Shown here: in pieces, positions 1 to 8,660 of the stretch
Layout: each line of letters begins with the position of its first letter
Numbering within the stretch: the first letter of the stretch is position 1
From: Planctomycetota bacterium
GTDB lineage: Bacteria > Planctomycetota > Phycisphaerae > WQYP01
NCBI GenBank assembly: GCA_021800165.1
Contig: JAJYZF010000046.1
Location: 1 to 32,074, forward strand
Reading direction: 5' to 3'
Length of the DNA stretch: 32,074 bases
The notes under the pieces: model-generated
Told to the model about the DNA's origin: nothing
What the model saw: only the letters and a program-made list of their open reading frames with translations
Databases searched by the model: none
Translations under genes and position numbers: made by a program

Positions 1-189
1 TCGATGCTGGAGGACCAGCGCATCGGGAAGGCAGGATGCCGAAATCCTCGATGCTGGAGGACCAGCGCATCGGGAAGGCAGGATGCCGAAATCCTCGATG
101 CTGGAGGACCAGCGCATCGGGAAGGCAGGATGCCGAAATCCTCGATGCTGGAGGACCAGCGCATCGGGAAGGCATGGATACCGAAATCC
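1..189. repeat. 47-bp tandem repeat array, about four copies
   Basis: Three identical 47-bp units run head to tail (1-47, 48-94, 95-141). A fourth begins at 142 and diverges after about 30 bases, running into a related degenerate unit up to about 215. Each unit contains an imperfect dyad: CGATGCTGG opposes CCAGCGCATCG across AGGA, so a unit can fold into a hairpin, and the tail GATGCCGAAATCC is shared with other copies. Related units recur at about 718-760 and, inverted, at 20657-20750. There are no variable spacers between units, so this is not a CRISPR array. It resembles REP/BIME-type extragenic palindromes. The array may continue beyond the left edge. Confidence 0.9.
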
Positions 190-214
190 CGATGGCGCAG
201 GAGCCGCGCATCGG

Positions 215-865
215 GATCTCCCAACTCCTAACTCCCAATTCCTAATTCCTGCGGCCACAGCCGCCTTTATCCTCCCCCATACCTTGCCTATCACCCACCA
301 GCGGAACTCCCGATGGAAGGCTCATTCCCGACGGCTATCGGGACGCAGCCGAGCCTCGTTCCGCCTGACCGCAGGCCCCCAAACCGCCCGCGATCACTGA
401 CAATTAAATACGCCCGTCGCCGTGTGGCCACGTCGAAGCCACAGGCCATGCACCACACCAAAATAAGGAATTCGACCCATGCCCATGCTGCGCCTGCAAC
501 AAGCACAAAACCGACCACTAACCCGGAAAATTAAAAATGTTTGTCCATCTTGGCCATCTTGGCCATCTTACCCCAAAAACCCAACAAAACCGCCCATTTT
601 TCAATCTATCCAAGATGTCCAACAACAAATTCCTTGGCCGTCTTGCCCGTCCCCGCACTCCCGCTCTGCGTACCTCTGCGTCCCCTGCGGTAAAAAATCA
701 TCATCCCCGTCGCGGCATGGATGCCGAAATCCCGATGTGGCAGGAGCCACGCATCGGGAACTCCCGCCCCCCGTCTCGCGCAGCGCCCGTCTCCTGTCTC
801 CTTCCTCCTGTCTCCTCGCCCAAAAAAAACGTGTTGATCTTGTCGATCTTGATAATCTTACCCCA
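215..865. repeat. Left copy of a large composite intergenic repeat (inverted partner at 20577-21183)
   Basis: The stretch from the CTCCCAACTCC-type tract near 218, through TTCCGCCTGACCGCAGGCCC (358-377) and AAATAAGGAATTCGACCCAT (461-480), to the AAAAAAAACGTGTTGATC tract near 823-840 reappears in the same order on the opposite strand at 20577-21183. The copies differ by scattered substitutions and small indels. The left copy has an extra insert with the motif CTCTGCGTCCCCTGCGGTAA near 673. It contains repeated CTTGGCCAT words able to pair with CCAAGATG words near 610. No gene is supported here: open frames are short, and the frame shared by the two copies is broken by an indel. Confidence 0.85.
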
Positions 866-903
866 CCTACAGCTTCGACCATACATGCTGGTCCGCAGCT
901 TGC

Positions 904-933
904 TTGATTCCCAGGGCCGGCCCGCCCTATGAT
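904..933 (+). promoter_or_regulatory. Probable sigma70-type promoter of the glucan phosphorylase gene
   Basis: TTGATT at 904-909 and TATGAT at 928-933 are separated by 18 bases, matching -35 and -10 consensus well. Transcription would begin near 940, leaving a leader of about 40 nt before the ATG at 979. This also argues against a TTG start at 904, which would lie inside the -35 box. Confidence 0.5.
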
Positions 934-978
934 GGTTTAAGTGTTCGGCGGTACCTACAGAAAGCACAGCCTTGCAAG

Positions 979-3525
979 ATGACGCCTTCTTCCGACAACC
1001 AAAGCCGATTTGACACTATCCTGCCCCTGAAAATTGATGGCGTGGACTCGCTGGCCGCCTTGGCTCTGGACCTGCGTTCCAGTTGGAACCGTGCCGCCGA
1101 CGGCCTTTGGCGACAACTAAATGCCGCCCTGTGGGAAGAGACACGTAACCCCTGGGTGGTCCTGCAGACGGCCTCCGCCGAGAAGCTCCGGAACCTGCTG
1201 GCGAACCCCGAATTCCGCAATCAGGTAGACGCGCAGTTGCATCAGCGCAAGTGTGCCCTCGACGCCCCAAGCTGGTTTGGCCGACATCATGCCCACGCGC
1301 CCCTCACCTGCGTGGCCTATTTCAGTATGGAATACATGTTAAGCGAGGCCCTGCCCATTTATTCCGGCGGTCTGGGGAATGTCGCCGGCGACCAACTAAA
1401 GTCCGCCAGCGATCTCGATGTACCCGTCGTGGCCGTGGGTTTGCTTTATCAGCAGGGTTACTTCCGCCAGGCCATCGATCACGACGGGAATCAAGAAGCC
1501 CTGTATCCGTACAATGATCCCGGCCAACTGCCCATCATGCCTCTGCGTCAGGCCAATGGCGAATGGCTGCGCCTGGAAATAGCGTTGCCCGGCTATTCCG
1601 TGTGGCTGCGGGCTTGGCAGGTGGTGGTGGGCCGCCGCAACCTCTATTTGCTCGACAGCAACGATGTAGCCAATTATCCCATACACCGCGGCATCACCAG
1701 TGAGCTTTATGGCGGTGGCCCGGAACTTCGACTAAAGCAGGAGATATTGCTGGGCATCGGCGGCTGGAGGTTACTCGAGGCCCTGGGCCTGCAACCGGAA
1801 GTCTGCCATCTCAACGAAGGACACGCCGCCTTTGCCGTTTTAGAGCGGGCACGCAGCTTTAAGGATAAAACCGGCCAGAGCTTTCACGCCGCCCTGGCCA
1901 CCACCCGGGCCGGCAATTTGTTTACCACCCACACCGCGGTGGCCGCGGGGTTTGATCGCTTCGACCCGGCCCTGATCGCCCAGTATCTGGGTCGTTACGC
2001 CCAGGAAAAACTCGGTATTTCCCACCATGATCTCTTCGCCTTGGGCCGGCAGAATCCCGCCGACGATCACGAGCCTTTCAACATGGCGTACCTGACGCTC
2101 CGCGGCAGCGGGGCGGTCAACGCCGTCAGCCGTCTCCATGGGCAGGTCAGCCGCGATTTATTTGCTCCATTGTTTCCGCGCTGGCCCCGCGATGAAGTCC
2201 CCGTTACGCATATTACCAACGGTATTCATGTGCCCAGTTGGGAATCCGCGGCGGCGGATGCTTTCTGGGCCACCGCCTGTGGAGCCGACCGCTGGCTGGG
2301 CACCACTGAAACGCTGGCCGAAAAAATTCGCGCCGTCCCCGATGCCCAGCTTTGGCAATTGCGCACCACCGGCCGGGAGTTGCTGGTGGAAGAGTCGCGT
2401 ACCCGCTTGGTCCGCCAACTGGAAGCCTCCGGCCGTCCAGCCGAGGTGGTGGCCGCCGCCCGGCACGTCCTGGATCCCAACGTGCTGACCCTCGGCTTCG
2501 CCCGGCGCTTTGCCACCTACAAACGGCCCAACCTGCTGCTCTTTGATCCCGACCGCCTGCTGCGTCTTTTAACCGATCCTCACCGGCCGGTGCAACTGAT
2601 CATTGCCGGCAAGGCCCATCCCGCCGATATCGCCGGCCAACATCTCATCCAAGATTGGATTCGCTTTATTCGGCGCTCCGATGTTCGTCCCCACGTCGTC
2701 TTTCTGCGCGATTACGACATGCGCTTAGCCCAGCGGCTGGTGCGTGGTGTCGATGTCTGGATCAACACGCCGCGCCGTCCCTGGGAAGCCTCCGGCACCA
2801 GCGGCATGAAGGTGCTGGTGAACGGTGGCCTGAACCTTTCGGAATTGGATGGTTGGTGGGCCGAAGCCTATGAGCCGGCCGTCGGCTGGGCCTTGGGCGA
2901 TGGCCGCCAGCGGGGCGACGATCCCGCCTGGGATTACCAGGAATCGCGGCAATTGTACGATCTGCTGGAACGTCAGGTCATTCCCGAATTTTACGCCCGT
3001 GACGCCAATGGCATTCCCACCGCCTGGGTGGCCAAAATGCGCGAAAGCATGGCCCGTCTTACCCCGCAGTTCTGCACCAATCGCACAGTACGCCAATACA
3101 CCGAGATTCATTACCTGCCGGCCGCGGCCCGGTATCTCGCCCGGGCCGCCGATCAGGGGCAGGGCGGTGCCAGGATACTAAAATGGCGGGAGCAACTTCG
3201 CGAAAAATGGGCTGCCGTACGGTTCGGTGAAATGCGTGTTACCACCGATGGCGATACCCATACCTTCGATGTGCAGGTGTATATCAATGATTTCGATCCC
3301 GCCTCGGTACAGGTTGAACTTTTCGCCAATGCCGTTGATGGCTCTCCGCCCGTGCGTCAGCCCATGCAATGTGGGCGGTGCCTCATCGGCGCACCGGGTG
3401 GATATGCCTACACCGCCCAGGTTCCGGCCAATCGTCCTGCGGCCGACTATACCGCCCGCATCATACCCCACCACGACGGTGCCGCCATTCCCCTGGAAGC
3501 GGAGCAGATTCTCTGGCAACACTAA
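979..3525 (+). CDS. glgP: Alpha-glucan (glycogen) phosphorylase, GT35 family
   Basis: The 848-aa product should cleave alpha-1,4 bonds of glycogen or maltodextrin with phosphate, releasing glucose-1-phosphate in the cytoplasm. An N-terminal DUF3417-type segment (about residues 15-110, with LRSSWNRAADGLW) precedes the phosphorylase body. AYFSMEYMLSE and YSGGLGNVAGD form the substrate/phosphate region, and FARRFATYKR is the family motif. GTSGMK ends in the PLP lysine at about residue 611, followed by NGGLNLSELDGWW. This order fits the short alpha-glucan phosphorylase subfamily (TIGR02094-like) rather than the muscle/E. coli MalP type. The frame is open upstream to a TTG at 904. ATG 979 is preferred because it lies downstream of a promoter and begins just before the conserved region, although its ribosome-binding site is weak. 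The gene stands alone, 185 bases upstream of murA. Confidence 0.93.
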   Translation: MTPSSDNQSRFDTILPLKIDGVDSLAALALDLRSSWNRAADGLWRQLNAALWEETRNPWVVLQTASAEKLRNLLANPEFRNQVDAQLHQRKCALDAPSWFGRHHAHAPLTCVAYFSMEYMLSEALPIYSGGLGNVAGDQLKSASDLDVPVVAVGLLYQQGYFRQAIDHDGNQEALYPYNDPGQLPIMPLRQANGEWLRLEIALPGYSVWLRAWQVVVGRRNLYLLDSNDVANYPIHRGITSELYGGGPELRLKQEILLGIGGWRLLEALGLQPEVCHLNEGHAAFAVLERARSFKDKTGQSFHAALATTRAGNLFTTHTAVAAGFDRFDPALIAQYLGRYAQEKLGISHHDLFALGRQNPADDHEPFNMAYLTLRGSGAVNAVSRLHGQVSRDLFAPLFPRWPRDEVPVTHITNGIHVPSWESAAADAFWATACGADRWLGTTETLAEKIRAVPDAQLWQLRTTGRELLVEESRTRLVRQLEASGRPAEVVAAARHVLDPNVLTLGFARRFATYKRPNLLLFDPDRLLRLLTDPHRPVQLIIAGKAHPADIAGQHLIQDWIRFIRRSDVRPHVVFLRDYDMRLAQRLVRGVDVWINTPRRPWEASGTSGMKVLVNGGLNLSELDGWWAEAYEPAVGWALGDGRQRGDDPAWDYQESRQLYDLLERQVIPEFYARDANGIPTAWVAKMRESMARLTPQFCTNRTVRQYTEIHYLPAAARYLARAADQGQGGARILKWREQLREKWAAVRFGEMRVTTDGDTHTFDVQVYINDFDPASVQVELFANAVDGSPPVRQPMQCGRCLIGAPGGYAYTAQVPANRPAADYTARIIPHHDGAAIPLEAEQILWQH

Positions 3526-3710
3526 AGCTTGGTCCCGCTTCAGCGGGCCTGTGGAGGCATTTCCATCCCCGACCGTAACCGTGACCTGCCGCCGGTGCCG
3601 CGGTATGCGCCCGGATCGTTCTCGGTTACATTATTCGGCGATGGCTTTTTCCCTGCGGGTATGGATGCCCGCGGCCTGATCCATCCGGTTTATCAAGGAG
3701 GAGTTCTCCC

Positions 3711-4991
3711 ATGGATTCACTCATCATTGAAGGCGGAACCCGCCTCAAGGGCACAATACGTATTAATGGCTCCAAAAACGCCGCGTTGCCCATCATGGCC
3801 GCGGCGCTTTTGGCCGACGGTCCCTCGGTCATTCACGACGTTCCGGATCTTTCCGACATCACCCACCAGAATGGGTTGCTCACGGAACTCGGGGCCAGGG
3901 TTCAGCGGCAAAAGGATGGCGGTTTGCGCATCGAGGTTGTGGATGAATCCAACAGTCTCGCCCGCTACGATCTGGTCCGCAAGATGCGGGCCAGTATCTG
4001 TGTGTTGGGGCCGCTTTTGGCCAAACGCCGACATGCCCGCGTCTCCATGCCCGGCGGCTGCGCCATCGGTGATCGCCCGGTGGATATTCACCTGCGCGGC
4101 CTCAAGGCGCTCGGCGCCACGGTGGAACTCGATGGGGGTGATATCGTCATTGACGCCCCGCGCCTGCGTGGCGCGGAGATTTTTCTGGGTGGTAATTTCG
4201 GCTCCACCGTGCTGGGCACCGACAATGTGATGTGTGCCGCGGCCCTGGCCGAGGGAACCACGGTGATTGAATCCGCGGCCTGCGAGCCGGAAGTCGTGGA
4301 CCTGGCCGATTATCTCAATGCCATGGGCGCAAAAATTACCGGCCAGGGCACGCCGCGCATCGTGATCGAAGGTGTCAAGGAACTCCATGGCTGCGCCCAT
4401 CGCATTATCCCGGACCGCATTGAAGCGGGCACGTTCATGGTGGCCGCGGCCATCTGCAGCGGCGAAGTGACGTTGGAAAACGTGCGCTTGGATCACCTGC
4501 TGGCCGTGACCGACAAATTGCGCGGCATTGGAGTAACGGTGGAAAAAGAAGGCGGCGGCTGCACCGTGGCGGCCTTGGGCCGGCTGCGCGCCACCACCAT
4601 CACCACCCAGCCGCACCCCGGATTTCCCACCGACTTGCAGGCCCAGTTCATGGCTCTGCTGGCATTGGCGGATGGCAACAGCATTATCACCGAGAAAATT
4701 TTTCCGGATCGCTTTTTGCATGTGGCCGAGCTCTCACGCATGGGGGCGCGGGTGCATCGCGAGGGAGCCACGGTAATTATCGAAGGCGAACAACGTCTGA
4801 TCGGGGCACCGGTCATGGCCAGCGATTTGCGAGCCTCCGCCGCGTTGGTGCTGGCGGGCATGGCGGCGCGGGGTACCACCACCGTCAACCGTGTGTACCA
4901 CATTGACCGCGGTTACGAGCGCATTGAGGAACGCCTCAACGCCTTGGGTGCCAAAATCCGCCGCGTCAACCAGAAGGATCCGGACCAATAA
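3711..4991 (+). CDS. murA: UDP-N-acetylglucosamine 1-carboxyvinyltransferase (MurA)
   Basis: This enzyme transfers enolpyruvate from PEP to UDP-GlcNAc, the first committed step of peptidoglycan synthesis. The 426-aa length is typical of the family. The N-terminus has the [15 protein letters not shown] motif with the conserved Lys-Asn pair. The active-site loop is GGCAIGDRP, with the cysteine at about residue 117, so the fosfomycin-sensitive Cys form is kept rather than an Asp variant. GSTVLGTDN and the late [14 protein letters not shown] motif are also present. A strong AAGGAGG lies 8-14 bases before ATG 3711, fixing the start. The gene is convergent with the RNase gene, with only 15 bases between their stops. 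A peptidoglycan gene fits a planctomycete with a thin wall, but it says nothing specific about taxonomy. Confidence 0.96.
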   Translation: MDSLIIEGGTRLKGTIRINGSKNAALPIMAAALLADGPSVIHDVPDLSDITHQNGLLTELGARVQRQKDGGLRIEVVDESNSLARYDLVRKMRASICVLGPLLAKRRHARVSMPGGCAIGDRPVDIHLRGLKALGATVELDGGDIVIDAPRLRGAEIFLGGNFGSTVLGTDNVMCAAALAEGTTVIESAACEPEVVDLADYLNAMGAKITGQGTPRIVIEGVKELHGCAHRIIPDRIEAGTFMVAAAICSGEVTLENVRLDHLLAVTDKLRGIGVTVEKEGGGCTVAALGRLRATTITTQPHPGFPTDLQAQFMALLALADGNSIITEKIFPDRFLHVAELSRMGARVHREGATVIIEGEQRLIGAPVMASDLRASAALVLAGMAARGTTTVNRVYHIDRGYERIEERLNALGAKIRRVNQKDPDQ

Positions 4992-5006
4992 CCGCGGTCT
5001 GCGGCG

Positions 5007-7541
5007 TTACAGAATCAAATTCAGCGGATTGTTCCGCGCATCAAAGGCTTCCAGCAGAACCGCATCACCGGATAAATTGGCATCGCCGGTGATGTTAAAG
5101 CGTTTGCCCGTGCGCTCTTCCATATCCACCAGAGCCTTGCGCTGCCGATTCAGCAGAAACGTGGCCACTGAGGGATATACCCGTACTTCAATACGGGCGA
5201 TATCGGCGCGGGTGGCGCCGGCGGCCAGGCGACGGATGACATCCAGGGTCACACTTTCCGGTGTCTTGATTAACGCCGCTCCGTGGCAGTGCGGACAATC
5301 CTGATAAATACTGCGTTTCAGGCTCGGTTTCATGCGTTGGCGTGTCAGTTCAATCATGCAGAACTGGCTCATTCGCAGGACTTTGGTGCGGGCCCGGTCG
5401 TGACGCAATTCGTCACGCAATAGGCGCTCGATTTCGCGCTTGTGCCGGTCTTCACGCATGTCAATAAAGTCAATCACAATCACGCCGCCAAGGTCGCGCA
5501 ATCGCAGTTGGCGGCAAATTTCCCGGATGGCGTCCTTGTTGATATTAAAAGCCGTCAGCTCCGCATCGCGATGCTCGCGATATCGGCCCGAATTGACATC
5601 AATCGCCACCAGAGCCTCGGTGGAATCAATGACCAGCGACCCGCCGTTCGCCATTTCCACCCGTCGGGCATTGATCCGGTCAATCTGCCGCTCAACATTG
5701 AATCTTTGGAACAACGGCAGGGGATCGCGATACACCTCCACCAGGCCGGCGGATTTGGGGCTGATGATTTCCAGAAAATCGCGTACCCGGTCGGCAGCCA
5801 CCGGATCATCAACAATAATTCGGTCAATTTCCTGCACGGCCAGATCGCGGATGGTGCGAATAACCAGATCGCTTTCCTGATACAGTTCGGCCGGGGCGGG
5901 CAGCGTGGCAATGCGTTCGTTGATGAGTTTCCAGATCCGTACCAGGTACAGCAGATCCTGCTGGAGTTCTTTTTTGGTGCGGTCTATGCCGGCGGTACGA
6001 ATGATAAAGCCCAGATTTTTGGGCGGATTGAGTTCTTGCAGCAGTTTACGCATGGCCCGGCGCTGCTCATCATTTTCAATTTTACGGGAAACTCCCAACT
6101 GGCTCATGCCCGCCATCATCACCAGGTAACGCCCCGGCAGGCTGATGTAGCTGGTGAGCGTGGGGCCTTTGTTGCCGATACCCTCCTTGGTCACCTGCAC
6201 AATCACATCTTGTCCGCGGCGCAGGCATTGTTGAATGGGCGGGCGGCTGTGCCGGGGGGTTTTTCGTCCCACCTTTTCCATCGGGCGAATGTGTTCGCTG
6301 CCGGAATCCATCGTGGCTTCCTGGAGGGCGTCTTCGGATACTTCCAGTTCGCCATCGCCGTAAATGCCGCCGGGAATTTCGTCATCGGCACCTTCGACCT
6401 CGGTATCGGTTGGTTCCGCGGCACCCTCGGAATCCGGGGCTTCGCCGGGCCGGTGCGTCGAACCGATGCGGCGCTGCGCTCCGGAGAAATACTGAGGGTG
6501 CAGATCGCTGATATGCAGGAAACCGTTCTTCTCAATCCCAAAATCAATAAACGCCGCCTGAATGCTCGGTTCCACATTCACCACGCGGCCTTTGTAGATG
6601 TTCCCCACGTGCAGTTCGGTGCTGGATCGCTCCATGTAAAGTTCTTCCAGCACCCCCTGACGCATCATGGCAATACGCACTTCATCCATTTGCGCAACAT
6701 TAATCAACAGTTGGCTTGGTGGGCCGTTGCGGCGGGGCGCTGCGGCGGCCGGCTCGCCGCTGGAGAGACTCTGATTATCCAGATCGGCGCTGTTTTCCAT
6801 ATCGGCGGATGCCGCGGCAAAATCATCCGGTTCTCCCGAAACCTCATCGCCAACCGCGGGCATCGGCACCGAGGTTGCCGAGAGTGTCTCACCAGGCGGC
6901 GTCTGCGCCGGGTTGCGCTCGCTGCCGGGATCCATTGGCAACGCCAACCGTTCATCCGTTGGCGCGATGGCTTCCGGTGCGGCTTTCCGGGGCAAAGTAG
7001 CCTCTTCGCGGGCGGGCAGGGTACCGGACGGACGAAACTGGTGGCGCATGCGGCTGGCACCCCCGAAGGACCGCCGTCCCAGATGCTGGGTAGCTCCGGG
7101 TGCGGCATGTACCACGCGTCGCGCTGCGGATCGTAGCGCCGCAGCGCTGGAGCGTTGCAGCGGCGTTGGCCCCGCCGCGGGGCTGGACGCGGATGGCACC
7201 GGTGGAGGAGTCGTGGAAGGACGTTGCAAGTCTGCTTCCAGATGCGACTCTGGTTGCGGCTCCGTCGGCAAGGAGGCTACGGCCAAGTCGGTCGATGAGA
7301 GGTCAGACTCCACTGGTTGTTCTGTGGTCGAGGTTGGTAGTTTGCCGGCGGCAGTTACGCCACTGCGTCCGCGTCCCCGTCCTCGGCCTCGCCCACCGCG
7401 TCTGCGGCGACGGCGCGAACGTTTGCCGCTGCCGGGTGTTGGATCACTGGAGCCTTCAGTTGACGCATGACCTGGCAGAGCCGGGTCTGCGCCAGCCGCT
7501 GGGCCAGCCTGGCTTGCGTGGATCTGATAGTCGGACGGCAT
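5007..7541 (-). CDS. rng: Ribonuclease G/E family endoribonuclease with long disordered N-terminus
   Basis: The 844-aa protein carries the RNase E/G core, which cuts single-stranded RNA during rRNA maturation and mRNA decay. Residues 1-277 are low-complexity, with an Arg/Gly block at about 40-60 (KRSRRRRRRGG then RGRGRGR) and much Pro, Ser and Ala. The S1 domain starts near residue 310 (GNIYKGRVVNVEPSIQAAFIDFG) but is split by an acidic insert at about 353-437, resuming at GQDVIVQVTKEGIGNKG. The catalytic acidic residues are D648 (VAIDVNSG) and D694 (IDFIDM). The zinc-link CPHC is at 749-752. The protein ends soon after the small domain, so the extra sequence is N-terminal, unlike E. coli RNase E, which has a C-terminal scaffold. 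The Arg-rich block may bind RNA (inference). ATG 7541 is the first methionine of the frame. Its ribosome-binding site is poor, so a different start within the disordered region is possible. Confidence 0.92.
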   Translation of the reverse strand: MPSDYQIHASQAGPAAGADPALPGHASTEGSSDPTPGSGKRSRRRRRRGGRGRGRGRGRSGVTAAGKLPTSTTEQPVESDLSSTDLAVASLPTEPQPESHLEADLQRPSTTPPPVPSASSPAAGPTPLQRSSAAALRSAARRVVHAAPGATQHLGRRSFGGASRMRHQFRPSGTLPAREEATLPRKAAPEAIAPTDERLALPMDPGSERNPAQTPPGETLSATSVPMPAVGDEVSGEPDDFAAASADMENSADLDNQSLSSGEPAAAAPRRNGPPSQLLINVAQMDEVRIAMMRQGVLEELYMERSSTELHVGNIYKGRVVNVEPSIQAAFIDFGIEKNGFLHISDLHPQYFSGAQRRIGSTHRPGEAPDSEGAAEPTDTEVEGADDEIPGGIYGDGELEVSEDALQEATMDSGSEHIRPMEKVGRKTPRHSRPPIQQCLRRGQDVIVQVTKEGIGNKGPTLTSYISLPGRYLVMMAGMSQLGVSRKIENDEQRRAMRKLLQELNPPKNLGFIIRTAGIDRTKKELQQDLLYLVRIWKLINERIATLPAPAELYQESDLVIRTIRDLAVQEIDRIIVDDPVAADRVRDFLEIISPKSAGLVEVYRDPLPLFQRFNVERQIDRINARRVEMANGGSLVIDSTEALVAIDVNSGRYREHRDAELTAFNINKDAIREICRQLRLRDLGGVIVIDFIDMREDRHKREIERLLRDELRHDRARTKVLRMSQFCMIELTRQRMKPSLKRSIYQDCPHCHGAALIKTPESVTLDVIRRLAAGATRADIARIEVRVYPSVATFLLNRQRKALVDMEERTGKRFNITGDANLSGDAVLLEAFDARNNPLNLIL

Positions 7542-7597
7542 GGGCTGGTCGCCGGATGCCGTGCCACCGGAATTATTGGAATTGATGGGAAACCCTC

Positions 7598-7626
7598 ACT
7601 GTATAAGACGCTATATTGTTGATCAA
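7598..7626 (-). promoter_or_regulatory. Possible promoter of the RNase G/E gene
   Basis: Read on the minus strand, TTGATC (7626-7621) and TACAGT (7603-7598) are 17 bases apart. TATACA overlapping by two bases is an alternative -10 with 15-base spacing. The predicted start near 7591 leaves about 50 nt before the ATG at 7541. The -35 hexamer abuts a perfect palindrome, which supports a regulated promoter. Confidence 0.35.
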
Positions 7627-7649
7627 TTCACATTCTACGAGAATGTGAA
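7627..7649. promoter_or_regulatory. Perfect 23-bp palindrome, candidate operator
   Basis: Arms TTCACATTCT and AGAATGTGAA are exact reverse complements of 10 bases around the 3-base centre ACG. The site lies directly upstream of the likely -35 box of the RNase G/E gene, a position typical for a dimeric transcription factor. There is no T-tract, so it is not an intrinsic terminator. I do not recognise the regulator, and it is not a clear LexA, Fur or CIRCE site. Confidence 0.55.
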
Positions 7650-7835
7650 CGAATTTATCATCCCATCTATTTTAGAGGTCATCGGTCTTGAAGTCCATAG
7701 CGCGGCGGCGGGTCAGCTTGGCGGAACCGCTTTTGCGTTTTCCGGTCGGCGGGAACGGGCCCGCCGCAACATGGACATTCGGGTAAATATTACTCAAGCA
7801 CGCATCGAAGCGCCTGACTGCCAAGTGCCAAAAAA

Positions 7836-7906
7836 CTGGGGGACTAGGATTCGAACCTAGACAAACAGATTCAGAGTCTGCTGTGCTACCGTTACACCAT
7901 CCCCCA
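7836..7906 (-). tRNA. tRNA-Gln, anticodon CUG
   Basis: The minus strand folds into a full cloverleaf. The acceptor is TGGGGGA with TCCCCCA and discriminator G. The D stem is GTGT with GCAC. The anticodon stem is GCAGA with TCTGT, closing the loop CTCTGAA with anticodon CTG for codon CAG. The T stem is CTAGG with CCTAG around TTCGAAT. The leading U-A pair is typical of bacterial tRNA-Gln. CCA is not encoded. A run of T residues follows the discriminator directly and may help terminate transcription. Confidence 0.95.
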
Positions 7907-7920
7907 AAGGACGACGCATA

Positions 7921-7949
7921 ATTTTACGCCATCCGATCATTGCGTACAA
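7921..7949 (-). promoter_or_regulatory. Promoter of the tRNA-Gln gene
   Basis: On the minus strand TTGTAC (7949-7944) and TAAAAT (7926-7921) are separated by exactly 17 bases. Transcription would start near 7914, about 8 bases before the mature tRNA 5' end. Confidence 0.55.
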
Positions 7950-8057
7950 GGCCTGCCCAAGCCTGATCTCGACGGCATCTCACCTTTGGCCCGTGAAAAT
8001 GGCCACGAATCGGTCGCCACCGGTAGATTCCAGTCGGCTGCGGTGGCAATCGCTTTG

Positions 8058-8066
8058 TGTTATAAT
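8058..8066 (+). promoter_or_regulatory. Extended -10 promoter of the DUF1211 gene
   Basis: TATAAT at 8061-8066 is a perfect -10 preceded by TG one base upstream (TGT then TATAAT), the extended -10 form that needs little -35. No convincing -35 is visible. Transcription would begin at or next to the ATG at 8073, implying a leaderless mRNA. No Shine-Dalgarno sequence precedes that ATG. Confidence 0.5.
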
Positions 8067-8072
8067 CCCGCG

Positions 8073-8660
8073 ATGAAGACTAACCGCTTGGAAGCCTTCA
8101 GCGACGGCGTTATTGCCATTATCATCACCATCATGGTGCTGAATTTAAAGGTGCCGCATGGCACGAGTGCGGCGGCTCTTTCGCCCGTGCTGCCGGTGTT
8201 TCTCAACTACACATTAAGCTTTGTCTACATTGGAATTTATTGGAACAATCATCATCATCTGCTGCATGCCACTCGGGAGATCACCGCGCCGATGATGTGG
8301 GCCAACCTGCACCTGCTTTTCTGGTTATCGCTGGTTCCCTTTGTCACGGGGTGGATGGGTGAAAATCACTTTGCCGCCGTGCCCACGGCTCTGTATGGTG
8401 TGGTTTTGTTGATGGCGGCAATCGCTTATTTTATTTTACAATGGACCATTATCTTGGGGCAGGGGAGCGATTCGCTTCTGGCCGGTGCCATTGGACGCGA
8501 CCGCAAAGGCAAGTTTTCCATGTTGGGCTATGCCGCAGCCATTGCCCTGGCCTTCGCCAACCACTGGCTTTCGGATGGGATCTACATACTCATAGCCGTG
8601 GTATGGTTGGTTCCCGATCAACGCATTGCACGGGCGCTAAAAGACCATCTGGAGACATAG
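8073..8660 (+). CDS. TMEM175/DUF1211 family integral membrane protein
   Basis: The 195-aa protein opens with RLEAFSDGVIAIIITIMVL, carrying the RxxxFSDG signature (R5, F9-G12) of the TMEM175/DUF1211 family. Characterised members are potassium-selective channels lacking the classic selectivity filter, in which the first-helix isoleucine/leucine residues form the gate. Further hydrophobic stretches lie at about 45-65, 82-102, 112-132 and 155-185, and the NNHHHLLHAT motif follows the second helix. The length suits a bacterial single-repeat subunit that assembles as a tetramer. ATG 8073 is chosen because the family motif begins four residues later and a TATAAT box sits just upstream. The longer open frame back to 7986 has no family content. 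Confidence 0.85.
   Translation: MKTNRLEAFSDGVIAIIITIMVLNLKVPHGTSAAALSPVLPVFLNYTLSFVYIGIYWNNHHHLLHATREITAPMMWANLHLLFWLSLVPFVTGWMGENHFAAVPTALYGVVLLMAAIAYFILQWTIILGQGSDSLLAGAIGRDRKGKFSMLGYAAAIALAFANHWLSDGIYILIAVVWLVPDQRIARALKDHLET

Noticed and set aside
1..189. CRISPR array at the window start
   Set aside because: The 47-bp units are directly contiguous with no variable spacers, and the units contain a hairpin plus filler identical in each copy.
291..518. Possible small protein shared by the two repeat copies (contains VSDRGRFGGLRSGGT on the minus strand, and on the plus strand at 20929-21117)
   Set aside because: The frame is open in both copies, but a one-base indel near the ATGGCC/ACGCC difference puts the upstream halves in different frames. 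Start sites and lengths differ, so a conserved protein is unlikely.
3533..3555. Hairpin CCCGC-TTCA-GCGGG after glgP as an intrinsic terminator
   Set aside because: The stem is short and no T-tract follows, so it cannot be called a terminator with confidence.
3717..4721. A 334-codon minus-strand open frame opposite murA
   Set aside because: It is fully antisense to an intact murA and has no family resemblance.
5442..7136. A 564-codon open frame on the plus strand, opposite the RNase G/E gene
   Set aside because: It is antisense to a gene with intact catalytic motifs, has His/Gln/Arg-rich composition typical of the GC-biased opposite frame, and shows no domain or ribosome-binding site.
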